From IMG/VR virus record IMGVR_UViG_3300020283_000009, positions 1 through 36,317 of that record: 36,317 bases of DNA. One strand, given 5' to 3'. This document shows, one piece after another, positions 6,259 through 12,881 of the stretch; positions within the stretch are counted from its first letter, which is position 1; the number at the start of each line of letters is the position of its first letter. The position numbers and the translations under genes are program-made. The DNA is from a virus. Under the pieces are notes generated by a model that was not told where the DNA came from, ran no database searches, and saw only the letters and a program-made list of their open reading frames with translations.

Positions 6259-6300
6259 AAAAGAACGACGGGCGATTTATATTTCACCCGTCGTTTTTTA
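6259..6300. terminator. Bidirectional intrinsic terminator
   Basis: ACGACGGG (6265-6272) pairs with CCCGTCGT (6287-6294). A run of T follows on the plus strand, and A6 precedes it, giving T6 on the minus strand. It lies between the convergent genes 5662-6258 and 6331-6603. Confidence 0.85.
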
Positions 6301-6330
6301 TTTCTTAAACGCGACCAGTCAAAGCGTCGT

Positions 6331-6603
6331 TTAGTGGACCGTTTCATCTGGTAGGTCTGCTGCTTTACGTGCAAAGCTGTCTGCGACTGCTATCATTTCG
6401 GACACGTTCTCAGGATCAGCGCAGCTTCGATAAGCACATTCGATAATTACTGTGAGCAGCCCGACCATGACCAACGGTTCGTGTTGTGCGTCTCCTGCCT
6501 TTGTAGCTTTAGAAATTTCTTCAAGAGCATCGACACCCATGTGATACCCGTGTTCGAAATCTTTACTGTCACTATCGACTATAAGGCGCACTAATTCGGT
6601 CAT
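6331..6603 (-). CDS. Hypothetical acidic helical protein
   Basis: A protein of about 90 residues, MTELVRLIVDSDSKDFEHGYHMGVDALEEISKATK. The start ATG 6603 overlaps the TGA of the upstream gene in an ATGA junction; an in-frame TTG seven codons earlier lacks a ribosome-binding site. It is the last gene of a three-gene leftward operon ended by the terminator at 6259-6300. No family recognised. Confidence 0.65.
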   Translation of the reverse strand: MTELVRLIVDSDSKDFEHGYHMGVDALEEISKATKAGDAQHEPLVMVGLLTVIIECAYRSCADPENVSEMIAVADSFARKAADLPDETVH

Positions 6604-6806
6604 CCCTGCAGTATCCTGTTCCAATGTTTATTTATTACAGAAACTTCTTGATGTGCTTCGCGAGTAAACCCACGGTCACGCAGCAAAGTTTGATTATGCA
6701 GGTTCACCACCTTTTGAATGGCTTCCATCGACTCATGCCATTGAGGGCGCAGGCCCTCTACATAACCCGCTTTATTGACCATATCTTTTACGGTTTCATC
6801 ATCCAT
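6600..6806 (-). CDS. Hypothetical small protein
   Basis: A 68-residue protein (MDDETVKDMVNKAGYVEGLRPQW). It is predicted helical and has no recognised motif. An AGGA lies ten bases before ATG 6806. It is coupled to the next gene through ATGA and begins 12 bases after the stop of the AT-hook-like gene upstream. Confidence 0.6.
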   Translation of the reverse strand: MDDETVKDMVNKAGYVEGLRPQWHESMEAIQKVVNLHNQTLLRDRGFTREAHQEVSVINKHWNRILQG

Positions 6807-6818
6807 ATGCTTATATTC

Positions 6819-7100
6819 CTATTTTTCAGACTTTTGATCAATTAGTATTATTTTATGCATCAAATCACCAAACAGGTCATCAAGCTTTGCAACTGCAGTC
6901 ATATCCTGATATTTGATATCTTCTTTATTCAAATAACGCAGATGCAAAGTGGTCAACAAATTTCTGGTGTTTCGCAAAATGTTTAAATCAGTTTCAGTAA
7001 AAACCACACCTTGTGGGCGGTCTGACTGTTTAATTACTTCGCCCGCAACTTTCAGCTCGACTTTACGAGGGCGACCAGCTTTCTTTTTATCTTCTGTCAT
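6819..7100 (-). CDS. Small protein with AT-hook-like N-terminus
   Basis: A 93-residue protein beginning MTEDKKKAGRPRKVELK. The GRP core flanked by basic residues resembles an AT-hook, which binds the minor groove of AT-rich DNA. The rest is helical (LNILRNTRNLLTTLHLRYLNKED). The start ATG 7100 follows AAGGAGAACAGA, the same ribosome-binding site as the upstream gene 7097-7417, and overlaps that gene's TGA in an ATGA junction. A longer in-frame reading from 7163 lies inside the upstream gene and is not preferred. A regulatory or DNA-binding role is inference. Confidence 0.65.
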   Translation of the reverse strand: MTEDKKKAGRPRKVELKVAGEVIKQSDRPQGVVFTETDLNILRNTRNLLTTLHLRYLNKEDIKYQDMTAVAKLDDLFGDLMHKIILIDQKSEK

Positions 7101-7417
7101 TCTGTTCTCCTTATCTTTTTCGATAAAATATTTCTGTGCATCTCCTGCAACTTTAAGATCCACTCGAAATCTTCAGACCAATATTTGTTGGCACTAAATA
7201 TCGGGCGGAAAGCCTCACCTACATCCATCAGGTTGTCAGGAATTTCATCCCAGTTAGTATTAGTGTCTCTTAGGTCTCCAAGCGTGATGCGCCCTTTAAG
7301 GCCCATGTAAACATTTTGCAAAGCCACAAAGGCAGCATCTTTTTCTTCTGGTTTAAGGTAAACACGACTATTTAATTTTTCAGCAATCTTTCGATTAGTT
7401 CGAATTAAATCTTTCAT
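7097..7417 (-). CDS. Hypothetical protein, first gene of a three-gene operon
   Basis: A 106-residue protein starting MKDLIRTNRKIAEKLNSRVY. ATG 7417 is chosen because AAGGAG lies seven bases before it; a longer reading from 7450 would begin inside the promoter region. It is rich in charged helices with no known motif. It is coupled to the AT-hook-like gene downstream and transcribed from the divergent promoter region at 7428-7481. Confidence 0.65.
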   Translation of the reverse strand: MKDLIRTNRKIAEKLNSRVYLKPEEKDAAFVALQNVYMGLKGRITLGDLRDTNTNWDEIPDNLMDVGEAFRPIFSANKYWSEDFEWILKLQEMHRNILSKKIRRTE

Positions 7418-7427
7418 TCTGTTCTCC

Positions 7428-7481
7428 TTGACAACCATTGAATAGGTCACTAGTATATAAGAGTTATTTTATATAAGTCAA
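7428..7481. promoter_or_regulatory. Overlapping divergent promoters
   Basis: Plus strand: TTGACA (7428-7433), 17-base spacer, TAGTAT (7451-7456). Minus strand: TTGACT (7481-7476), 18-base spacer, TATACT (7457-7452). The two -10 boxes overlap, so the promoters for the operons at 7417 and 7494 probably compete. The plus -35 also contains part of the ribosome-binding site of gene 7097-7417, so the plus promoter is less certain than the minus one. Confidence 0.55.
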
Positions 7482-7493
7482 GAGGAGTTTTAT

Positions 7494-7709
7494 ATGAACG
7501 CCGCAGACATGAGCGTAGAAGAATTTGAAAAGCATCTGGCGGACATGCGCGACAGGCTTTTCTATTATAAAAATTATAGTAAAGAGACGGGCTCGAAGCG
7601 TGATGACCCAAAAAGTAAACGCACCTATCTGACCCAGAAGCGCGGGCAGGGGTTAGCGAGCGGTTCGCTAAAGCGTCGTAAGCCTATGCGTCATCAGCGT
7701 CCATACTAG
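7494..7709 (+). CDS. Small basic hypothetical protein
   Basis: A 71-residue protein (MNAADMSVEEFEKHLADMRDRLFYYKNY) with an acidic helical N-terminus and a strongly basic C-terminus (KSKRTYLTQKRGQG..SLKRRKPMRHQRPY). The basic tail suggests nucleic-acid or membrane contact. AGAGGAG lies seven bases before ATG 7494. It is the first gene of a plus-strand cassette whose second gene is a DNA methyltransferase; its TAG overlaps the possible GTG start of that gene by one base. Confidence 0.65.
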   Translation: MNAADMSVEEFEKHLADMRDRLFYYKNYSKETGSKRDDPKSKRTYLTQKRGQGLASGSLKRRKPMRHQRPY

Positions 7710-8398
7710 TGCGGTTAATATGTAGATATGTTTGTGTCGATGACCCTGTACCGGAAGGCTGGACGTTACACAAACTATATGGTCATCATGGTGCAAATGG
7801 ATATGGAGTAATTACAATGCCTGACAACAGAGAGAAGGATGATTTCTATCCAACGCCTCCTGAAGCTACAAAAGCCATGATGTCCCGTTGTCCGTGGTTG
7901 AAGTTCCCTGAAGAGGGGAACGAGTATGCCATATGGGAGCCAGCGTGTGGCGAAGGTCATATGTCAGAAGTTTTTAAAGAAGCAGGGCTGAGCACATACA
8001 GCACGGATCTCGTGGACCGTGGGTATGGTGACGCACACGGTGTAGATTTTTTAATGGAGCAGAAGAGCTTTGCTCCGTGGATAATTACAAACCCTCCATA
8101 TAAGCTTGCCAATGAGTTTGTGAAACATGCTTACAAACTCCAGGTTGAGAATAAGCAGGGCGAGGGGTTTATATTTTTGTTGCGACTAGCATTTCTAGAG
8201 GGACAAGCACGGTATAAAGAAATTTTTAAAGATATGCCGCCCAGTAAAGTGCTAGTGCATACAAAGAGGCTGACCTTGATTCGGGGCGACCACGAAGAAT
8301 CGTGGTACGGTTCGGGAAAGACAGCTATGGCGTGGTTTGTCTGGGAGATAGACCCGTTTACAAAAGAAGGGGCTGCGCCCCGCATTCAATGGTTATAA
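7709..8398 (+). CDS. Orphan DNA N6-adenine methyltransferase-like protein
   Basis: An S-adenosylmethionine-dependent amino-methyltransferase. Counting from ATG 7817, it shows DFYPTPPEA near the N-terminus, motif I PACGEG at about residues 41-46 and the catalytic NPPY at about residues 92-95. NPPY is typical of enzymes that methylate the N6 of adenine or N4 of cytosine. No restriction enzyme lies beside it, so it may protect phage DNA or mark it for packaging or regulation. The start is uncertain: GTG 7709 gives 229 residues with no ribosome-binding site, while ATG 7817 follows GGAG by eight bases and gives 193 residues, nearer the usual length of phage enzymes. The extra 36 residues look protein-like, so both forms are possible. 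Confidence 0.8.
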   Translation: MRLICRYVCVDDPVPEGWTLHKLYGHHGANGYGVITMPDNREKDDFYPTPPEATKAMMSRCPWLKFPEEGNEYAIWEPACGEGHMSEVFKEAGLSTYSTDLVDRGYGDAHGVDFLMEQKSFAPWIITNPPYKLANEFVKHAYKLQVENKQGEGFIFLLRLAFLEGQARYKEIFKDMPPSKVLVHTKRLTLIRGDHEESWYGSGKTAMAWFVWEIDPFTKEGAAPRIQWL

Positions 8399-8408
8399 GG
8401 AGACCAAC

Positions 8409-8582
8409 ATGTTGCAGAAGTTTTTAAAATTGTTCTTTCCGTGCTTTGCGAAGTCGGAGAAGCTAGAGCCGTTCAAGCATCCGCAAGAGGATAAGGTTCA
8501 GGATATATTGAACAAAGAGCGGGAGAAAAAGATGAAAGCCGCACCGAAGAAGAAGCGGGGCAGGCCAAAGAAAAAGAAATAG
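8409..8582 (+). CDS. Hidden 57-residue basic AT-hook-like protein gene
   Basis: A 57-codon frame starting MLQKFLKLFFPCFAK and ending in KKKRGRPKKKK. AAGGAG lies six bases before ATG 8409, directly after the methyltransferase stop, so it belongs to that transcript. The N-terminus is an amphipathic, aromatic helix; the C-terminus has an AT-hook-like RGRP core in a lysine-rich tail. It may bind AT-rich DNA, or attach DNA to a membrane or protein partner through the N-terminal helix; both are inference. Confidence 0.6.
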   Translation: MLQKFLKLFFPCFAKSEKLEPFKHPQEDKVQDILNKEREKKMKAAPKKKRGRPKKKK

Positions 8583-8625
8583 GGCAGAGATATTTGGGAT
8601 CGGCTTATTAAAACTTTCTCTGCCC
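8582..8625 (+). repeat. Inverted repeat after the methyltransferase cassette
   Basis: GGGCAGAGA (8582-8590) pairs with TCTCTGCCC (8617-8625) around a 26-base loop. It begins at the stop codon of 8409-8582 and lies just before the real terminator. It may protect the transcript's 3' end. Confidence 0.45.
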
Positions 8626-8645
8626 CCATCATATACGAATTTTTT

Positions 8646-8676
8646 AAAAGAGCAGCCTAATTGGTTGCTCTTTTTT
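8646..8676. terminator. Bidirectional intrinsic terminator
   Basis: AAAAGAGCA (8646-8654) pairs with TGCTCTTTT (8666-8674), with inner CC/GG pairs and a T-run on the plus strand. On the minus strand it overlaps the stop codon of gene 8657-8893. It serves two convergent transcripts. Confidence 0.8.
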
Positions 8677-8893
8677 CTTGTTCTGTATAGGGGTTGTCGT
8701 CTTGCATAAGCAAAGAAGCTGTAACGCCAAGATTATATAACGCCTCTTGCATTGGATTGTCGGAAGCTTTGCCCCGTTCAGATAGAAAAACCTCGATAGG
8801 TTGGCCTGTCTTTGGATGATAACTTACAGTTACAGACAGCCCCATGCCAACTTCCTTTGTTACACAAGGTCTACGGGTAGGTAAATCCAACAT
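8657..8893 (-). CDS. TSCPD-like small protein
   Basis: A 78-residue protein with 'GMGLSVTVSYHPKTGQPIEVFLSERGKASDNPMQEALYNLGVTASLLMQ'-type order (residues about 16-64). This resembles the TSCPD domain: two strands, a 'G-x-P-x-E-V-F' segment, then a helix. In ribonucleotide reductases that domain is an accessory C-terminal part, and it also occurs as stand-alone small proteins. The cysteine typical of the domain name is not in the expected place, so the assignment is tentative. GAGGAG lies six bases before ATG 8893. Confidence 0.5.
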   Translation of the reverse strand: MLDLPTRRPCVTKEVGMGLSVTVSYHPKTGQPIEVFLSERGKASDNPMQEALYNLGVTASLLMQDDNPYTEQEKRATN

Positions 8894-8955
8894 ATTTCAC
8901 TCCTCATTTGTTTGATTCTATCAGTCTATAGAGAAGGTGAAGTTGAATCTAGATA

Positions 8956-9117
8956 TTAATCTGTCTCTTTTATCTCATACCCTTCTGCTCTGCAAAACAC
9001 GTCAAACATGACGCGGAGCTGACCAGATATACTTCGGTTTTCTAATTCTGCGATTTTCTTGATGCCTTTGTATACTTTGATAGGCACTAACACTGATTTC
9101 CATTTCGACGTATCCAT
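8956..9117 (-). CDS. Ribbon-helix-helix DNA-binding protein
   Basis: A 53-residue protein, MDTSKWKSVLVPIKVYKGIKKIAELENRSISGQLRVMFDVF and an acidic end. A short strand (SVLVPIKV) followed by two helices around 'ENRSISGQL' is the Arc/MetJ-type ribbon-helix-helix pattern, which binds DNA as a dimer, usually cooperatively on tandem sites. ATG 9117 follows GGAG by nine bases; in-frame ATGs upstream (for example 9132) are possible. Its leader contains a large stem-loop (9141-9194) and a possible promoter. It is a plausible regulator for the tandem palindromes at 5511-5556; that link is inference only. Confidence 0.65.
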   Translation of the reverse strand: MDTSKWKSVLVPIKVYKGIKKIAELENRSISGQLRVMFDVFCRAEGYEIKETD

Positions 9118-9140
9118 AAGACCCTTCTCCATAATTCCCC

Positions 9141-9194
9141 GGCAAGGACAGGGCCTCAAGTGTCTGGCTGGAGGGTTGGACCCCTGCCCTTACC
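9141..9194 (-). promoter_or_regulatory. Large stem-loop in leader of ribbon-helix-helix gene
   Basis: On the minus strand GGTAAGGGCAGGG (9194-9182) pairs with CCCTGTCCTTGCC (9153-9141): a 13-bp stem with two G-U pairs when read as RNA and a 28-base loop. There is no T-run after it, so it is not a standard terminator. It ends about 24 bases before ATG 9117, close to the ribosome-binding site. It may control translation, stabilise the PolA mRNA end, or act as an attenuator. Confidence 0.6.
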
Positions 9195-9212
9195 TGTAAG
9201 ATAATATAGGAG

Positions 9213-9218
9213 ATTATA
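9213..9218 (-). promoter_or_regulatory. Possible -10 box for ribbon-helix-helix gene
   Basis: TATAAT on the minus strand (9218-9213), just after the PolA stop codon and upstream of the leader stem-loop. No good -35 box is visible 16-18 bases upstream, so this is a weak call. Confidence 0.35.
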
Positions 9219-9239
9219 CTAGAAATAGCAAGAGAAAAC

Positions 9240-11135
9240 CTACATACTCTCGCCCCAGTTGTCTCCTATTTCGATATCTGTCTTCATTGGCACTTCTAAT
9301 TCTATCGCATCACACATAATCTCTGCGATATTCTTTGCGACTTGCTCATGTTCTACGCTAAAAGCGAGCTCGTCATGCACCTGCAACAAGGGCAGGCATC
9401 CCTCTTTGTACAGGTCTACCATTGCTTTCTTTGTCATATCGGCAGCCGACGCCTGTATTAAACGGTTTAAAGCTTTGTATGCCTTGGACCGTTGCAAAGG
9501 GACAGTGGGCCCATAATGTGCGCGGGCCTCATCATATTTCATGGCCTTGTGCATACCAAACTTGGTAGGCTCAAAGTCTGGAAATCTACACTTGCGGCCC
9601 AACAGGGATCGAATAGAGCCCTCTTCGTTGCCGTTCTGCACACGGTCTTGCACAACCTTCATAAGCTTTTTAACAAACGGCACTCGCTCATCATATTGCC
9701 GTGTCAGCTCTTTTGCTTCTTCGCCTGACAGGTCCAACTGGTCACCCAGCTTACCAACACCCATGCCGTACATCATCCCTAGATTTATAACTTTTGCTTG
9801 CTTGCGCGGTATGTCCGCCATGTCAGCAACCATCGTATGGAAGTCCATGTCTGGGTTGTTCTTATAACCGTCAACAAATTCATTGACCTTGGGCATAAGC
9901 TTGCCTGTTCGCTTCTGGTACAGAGCTGCAAAGTGTACAAGAATGCGAGGCTCTTGCTGTGAGTAATCTATCGACGCCCACTTCTCCTCTTCGTTTGGTA
10001 CAAAAACGGACCTAATCAAAGGTCCTAGTTTTGGATGGCGGGCGGGTATCTGTTGAAGATTGGGGTTGTTCATAGAAATTCGTCCCGAAACGGTCCCACC
10101 ATCATCAGATCTAATCTGGTTTATGTGCCCGTGCACTCTGCCGTCACGACCTATGTGCTTCTGCAGCCCGTCGATAAACGTGCCTTTGCTTTTATTAAAT
10201 TCTCTTGCCAACAGGATCTGCTTTGGCAACGGGTGTTTGTGCGTGTTTAAAAAGCTTTTGGTAAAAGACGGTGCGTCCTTTGCCGTCCTGGGGTAGTCAA
10301 GCTCTAGCTTGTCAAAAGCCTTGGCGATAGAAGCTGCGGCCCATATCTCCACGTCAAAGCCTACGAGCTTGTGCAACTCCTCTCGCGCTTTCTTCTCTTC
10401 TGACAGCATGAACTGGGTTGCCCGCTCCATCGCATCTTGGTCCACCCGTATGCCCTGCATGGTCATATCAACAAGACAGGGCAATAGGTCCCGTTCAAGC
10501 TCGTGAACCGTGGTCAGTTCTTCGCGTTCTATCTGAACTTTAAAAAATTTCCACAGCTCCAGTGTAAGCACCGCATCCTGCTCTGCGTATTCACCTACAA
10601 AGTTGGCAGGCATACGCCACATTTCGCCCTTGGGGTCAAAGCCAAACTCTTTCGCAGCCTCGACCAAGGCACGTTCTGATTTGGTTTTGTTGATATGGTC
10701 ATACGCAACAGCGTTCAGACTGTAGCTGAAACGGTTTTCATCCAGCAGCGCAGCCACGACCATTGTATCTATGATGTTGCCATTAACTTCAAAGCCGCTT
10801 GCTTTTAGCCAGCCAAGGTCATATTGAGCGTTATGCATGACCTTATCGGCAGGGCAGGCGAGCACCTTTTTCATATAGTTTCCCACGATTCGCTCGTCCA
10901 AGTTGCCCCCACCTTCATGCTTTATAGGCAGGTAGCCCTGCCAGCCGTCTACAGCGAGGGCAAAGCCGACAATATAACCGTCCTTGCGGGGCCAACCGGG
11001 GCCCAGCGTTTTGATGTTTGGGTCACATGTTTCGAGGTCAATCGCTATTTCTTTTGCGTCTGTCAGGTCTGGCAGCTCAAAAGGCGGAGCCCACTCAAAA
11101 CTTTTTAACGGAGACATAAACTCAACTTCATTCAT
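9240..11135 (-). CDS. polA: Family A DNA polymerase with 3'-5' exonuclease domain
   Basis: A 631-residue replicative DNA polymerase of the Pol I family. The exonuclease domain shows ExoI AIDLETCDP (D33, E35), ExoII HNAQYD and ExoIII YAEQD. The polymerase domain has motif A SIDYSQQEPR near residue 388, motif B RKQAKVINLGMMYGMG near residues 443-458, and motif C VHDE near residue 587. The position equivalent to E. coli Phe762 is Leu452 (codon 9780-9782). There is no 5'-nuclease domain, as usual for phage PolA. ATG 11135 follows AGGAGAG and overlaps the TGA of the DUF3310 gene by eight bases. It acts with the primase, helicases and SSB-like protein of the same operon. Confidence 0.95.
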   Translation of the reverse strand: MNEVEFMSPLKSFEWAPPFELPDLTDAKEIAIDLETCDPNIKTLGPGWPRKDGYIVGFALAVDGWQGYLPIKHEGGGNLDERIVGNYMKKVLACPADKVMHNAQYDLGWLKASGFEVNGNIIDTMVVAALLDENRFSYSLNAVAYDHINKTKSERALVEAAKEFGFDPKGEMWRMPANFVGEYAEQDAVLTLELWKFFKVQIEREELTTVHELERDLLPCLVDMTMQGIRVDQDAMERATQFMLSEEKKAREELHKLVGFDVEIWAAASIAKAFDKLELDYPRTAKDAPSFTKSFLNTHKHPLPKQILLAREFNKSKGTFIDGLQKHIGRDGRVHGHINQIRSDDGGTVSGRISMNNPNLQQIPARHPKLGPLIRSVFVPNEEEKWASIDYSQQEPRILVHFAALYQKRTGKLMPKVNEFVDGYKNNPDMDFHTMVADMADIPRKQAKVINLGMMYGMGVGKLGDQLDLSGEEAKELTRQYDERVPFVKKLMKVVQDRVQNGNEEGSIRSLLGRKCRFPDFEPTKFGMHKAMKYDEARAHYGPTVPLQRSKAYKALNRLIQASAADMTKKAMVDLYKEGCLPLLQVHDELAFSVEHEQVAKNIAEIMCDAIELEVPMKTDIEIGDNWGESM

Positions 11136-11352
11136 TGGTCTCTCCTATCTCATACTGTAAACGTGTTAAATAAAACTGTGCTTTGGCAAGGTCCTCAGCA
11201 GGGTTGCCCTTGTGCTCGTACCGCCATATGTATTTGATTATCGCGCCCTGCAGGTAGTATTTGTAGCCCGGACCTAGAGCCGCTTTGATTGCATCAAGGC
11301 ATTCTACCTTGCCAAGCGTGTAATGCTTGGGGCTGTTAACCATGTCGCTCAT
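11128..11352 (-). CDS. DUF3310 family small protein
   Basis: A 74-residue protein that fits DUF3310 (SaV-like, sometimes called a nucleotide-kinase-like domain). It carries VNSPKHYTLGKVECLDAI near the start, then IIKYIWRYEHKGNPAEDLAKAQFYLTRL-type sequence. The family is widespread in phage replication modules; its biochemical role is not settled. It is sandwiched between the helicase gene (ATGA junction) and polA (8-base overlap), so the three are probably made together. Confidence 0.9.
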   Translation of the reverse strand: MSDMVNSPKHYTLGKVECLDAIKAALGPGYKYYLQGAIIKYIWRYEHKGNPAEDLAKAQFYLTRLQYEIGETNE

Positions 11353-12881
11353 ATTTGGTAGCTCCTTATGCCGTCCATAGGCGAAACGATAAACAGGTTT
11401 TGCTTTGACCGTGTCACGCCTACATAAAATAAACGGTGTAGATCATCTAACATTCGGCGACCTTCGCGTGTGTCTGAAGATATAGATTGGTCAGATGCAT
11501 TTGATATGTCTGTGTACAGAACAACATTGGTAGCCTCGCCGCCTTTTGTGCCGTGTATAGTAGAGACCTTGATCCGTGGTGCGCGGTTTAAGTCCTCTCC
11601 TCTACGAAGCAGAGCAGCGATATAGGTTTTGTTGTCTTCGGATATCTTGTCCATAGCCACGTCCCACGTCATGTCTTTAGTTGCAAGCAGCCCCATGTTT
11701 TCCTGCAAGCTGTCCAGCGTGAACATATCGTCAGCCTGTGTGTTAGGTAAATTTTTAAAACCTCGCTTTATGCGGGTGATAGATTTCATAAAGTAGTACA
11801 GGTCTTTCACCGCATTGGCAGTGACTTCTTCGCCTTTGACGAGGGACTTCCAAGTATCCAAGGCAATAGCTAACTTCAAACTAATGCTTCTGTAGCCCCT
11901 GTTCTCGAAGTAAAAACCGTGTTGTTTCAACGATTCGCACACCTCGTTGAGCATATAGTTGCACTGAGCCATAATCATCCAATCGCCTTTTTTAAATTTT
12001 TCTATGTCAGGCTCAAATATGTGATGGACAGTGCCATCCTCTGGCTTTGGGTTATAATGCTTTGGGCGACGGACAGTGATACGACTGGCAATCCGCTGCG
12101 CTACCTTATGCACTGTGCGGGGCACACGATAGGATTGCGAAAGAACTTCTGACCCCTCTTCTACATTTAAAAAATGCTCAACGTCAGCCCCAGCCCATCT
12201 ATAAATTGCTTGGTCATCATCGCCTGCGGCATACATACGTCTGGATTTTTCGTTAAGAACGTGGGCTATCTCCCACTGCAAAGGTGATAAATCCTGCGCT
12301 TCATCAAGAAATGTAACGTCAAAGCGTGGGCAGACCCGTGATCCGTTTTCAGAGAACCATTCTAATATGTCGGTGTAGTCATACAGGCGGTTTGCTTTCT
12401 TGTACTTGCGGTAACACTCATCTATGTATTTTACTGTCGTGAGCGGTTCCTCGATGCCACTATGCCTATATGTCTCGTCAATTACCTCTTTCTTGAGCCG
12501 TGAGAGCTGTATGAGCTGCATAATGGGGTTGTCCCTAGCTGCAGCACCTATGTCGTCCTCCTCGCTCACTGACGAGGCTTTAAGGTTGAATCCAATCGTA
12601 TTGCCTAGCTCAACTAGATGTTCTGATGCCAGAAGCTGGTCTCGTTTTATGTCTGACAGGTTGTAACAGAAGCTGTGCAGGGTACGAAAAAAGTACAAAT
12701 CGTGCTCAGAATCTAGATTAAACCGTGACGCTGCACGTTCTCTGGCCTCCCGCGCTGCCTTACGAGTGAAAGCAAGGAAGGCTATTTGCCCTGGAGGCGT
12801 TCCGTTTTCTATGGATTTTTCAACCATATCAAGGAGCGTAGTTGTTTTGCCCGTACCTGGCGGGCCATATATCACAAACAT
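11349..12881 (-). CDS. UvrD/Rep-like superfamily 1 DNA helicase
   Basis: A 510-residue ATP-dependent helicase. Walker A is GPPGTGKTT at residues 6-14, motif II is LDEAQD near residue 194, motif III GDDDQAIYRWAG near 220, motif IV SYRVP, motif V VSTIHGTKGGEA near 440 and motif VI YVGVTRSKQNL near the C-terminus. All key SF1A motifs are present, so it should be active. It is shorter than bacterial UvrD (about 720 residues), lacking parts of the 1B/2B subdomains. It overlaps the primase stop by one base (TGATG). With no DnaB-type helicase visible, it is a candidate for the replicative or accessory helicase. Confidence 0.92.
   Translation of the reverse strand: MFVIYGPPGTGKTTTLLDMVEKSIENGTPPGQIAFLAFTRKAAREARERAASRFNLDSEHDLYFFRTLHSFCYNLSDIKRDQLLASEHLVELGNTIGFNLKASSVSEEDDIGAAARDNPIMQLIQLSRLKKEVIDETYRHSGIEEPLTTVKYIDECYRKYKKANRLYDYTDILEWFSENGSRVCPRFDVTFLDEAQDLSPLQWEIAHVLNEKSRRMYAAGDDDQAIYRWAGADVEHFLNVEEGSEVLSQSYRVPRTVHKVAQRIASRITVRRPKHYNPKPEDGTVHHIFEPDIEKFKKGDWMIMAQCNYMLNEVCESLKQHGFYFENRGYRSISLKLAIALDTWKSLVKGEEVTANAVKDLYYFMKSITRIKRGFKNLPNTQADDMFTLDSLQENMGLLATKDMTWDVAMDKISEDNKTYIAALLRRGEDLNRAPRIKVSTIHGTKGGEATNVVLYTDISNASDQSISSDTREGRRMLDDLHRLFYVGVTRSKQNLFIVSPMDGIRSYQI

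Noticed and set aside
9141-9194. Reading the stem-loop as a simple terminator of polA
   Set aside because: No T-run follows on the minus strand, and the next gene's ribosome-binding site is close by.
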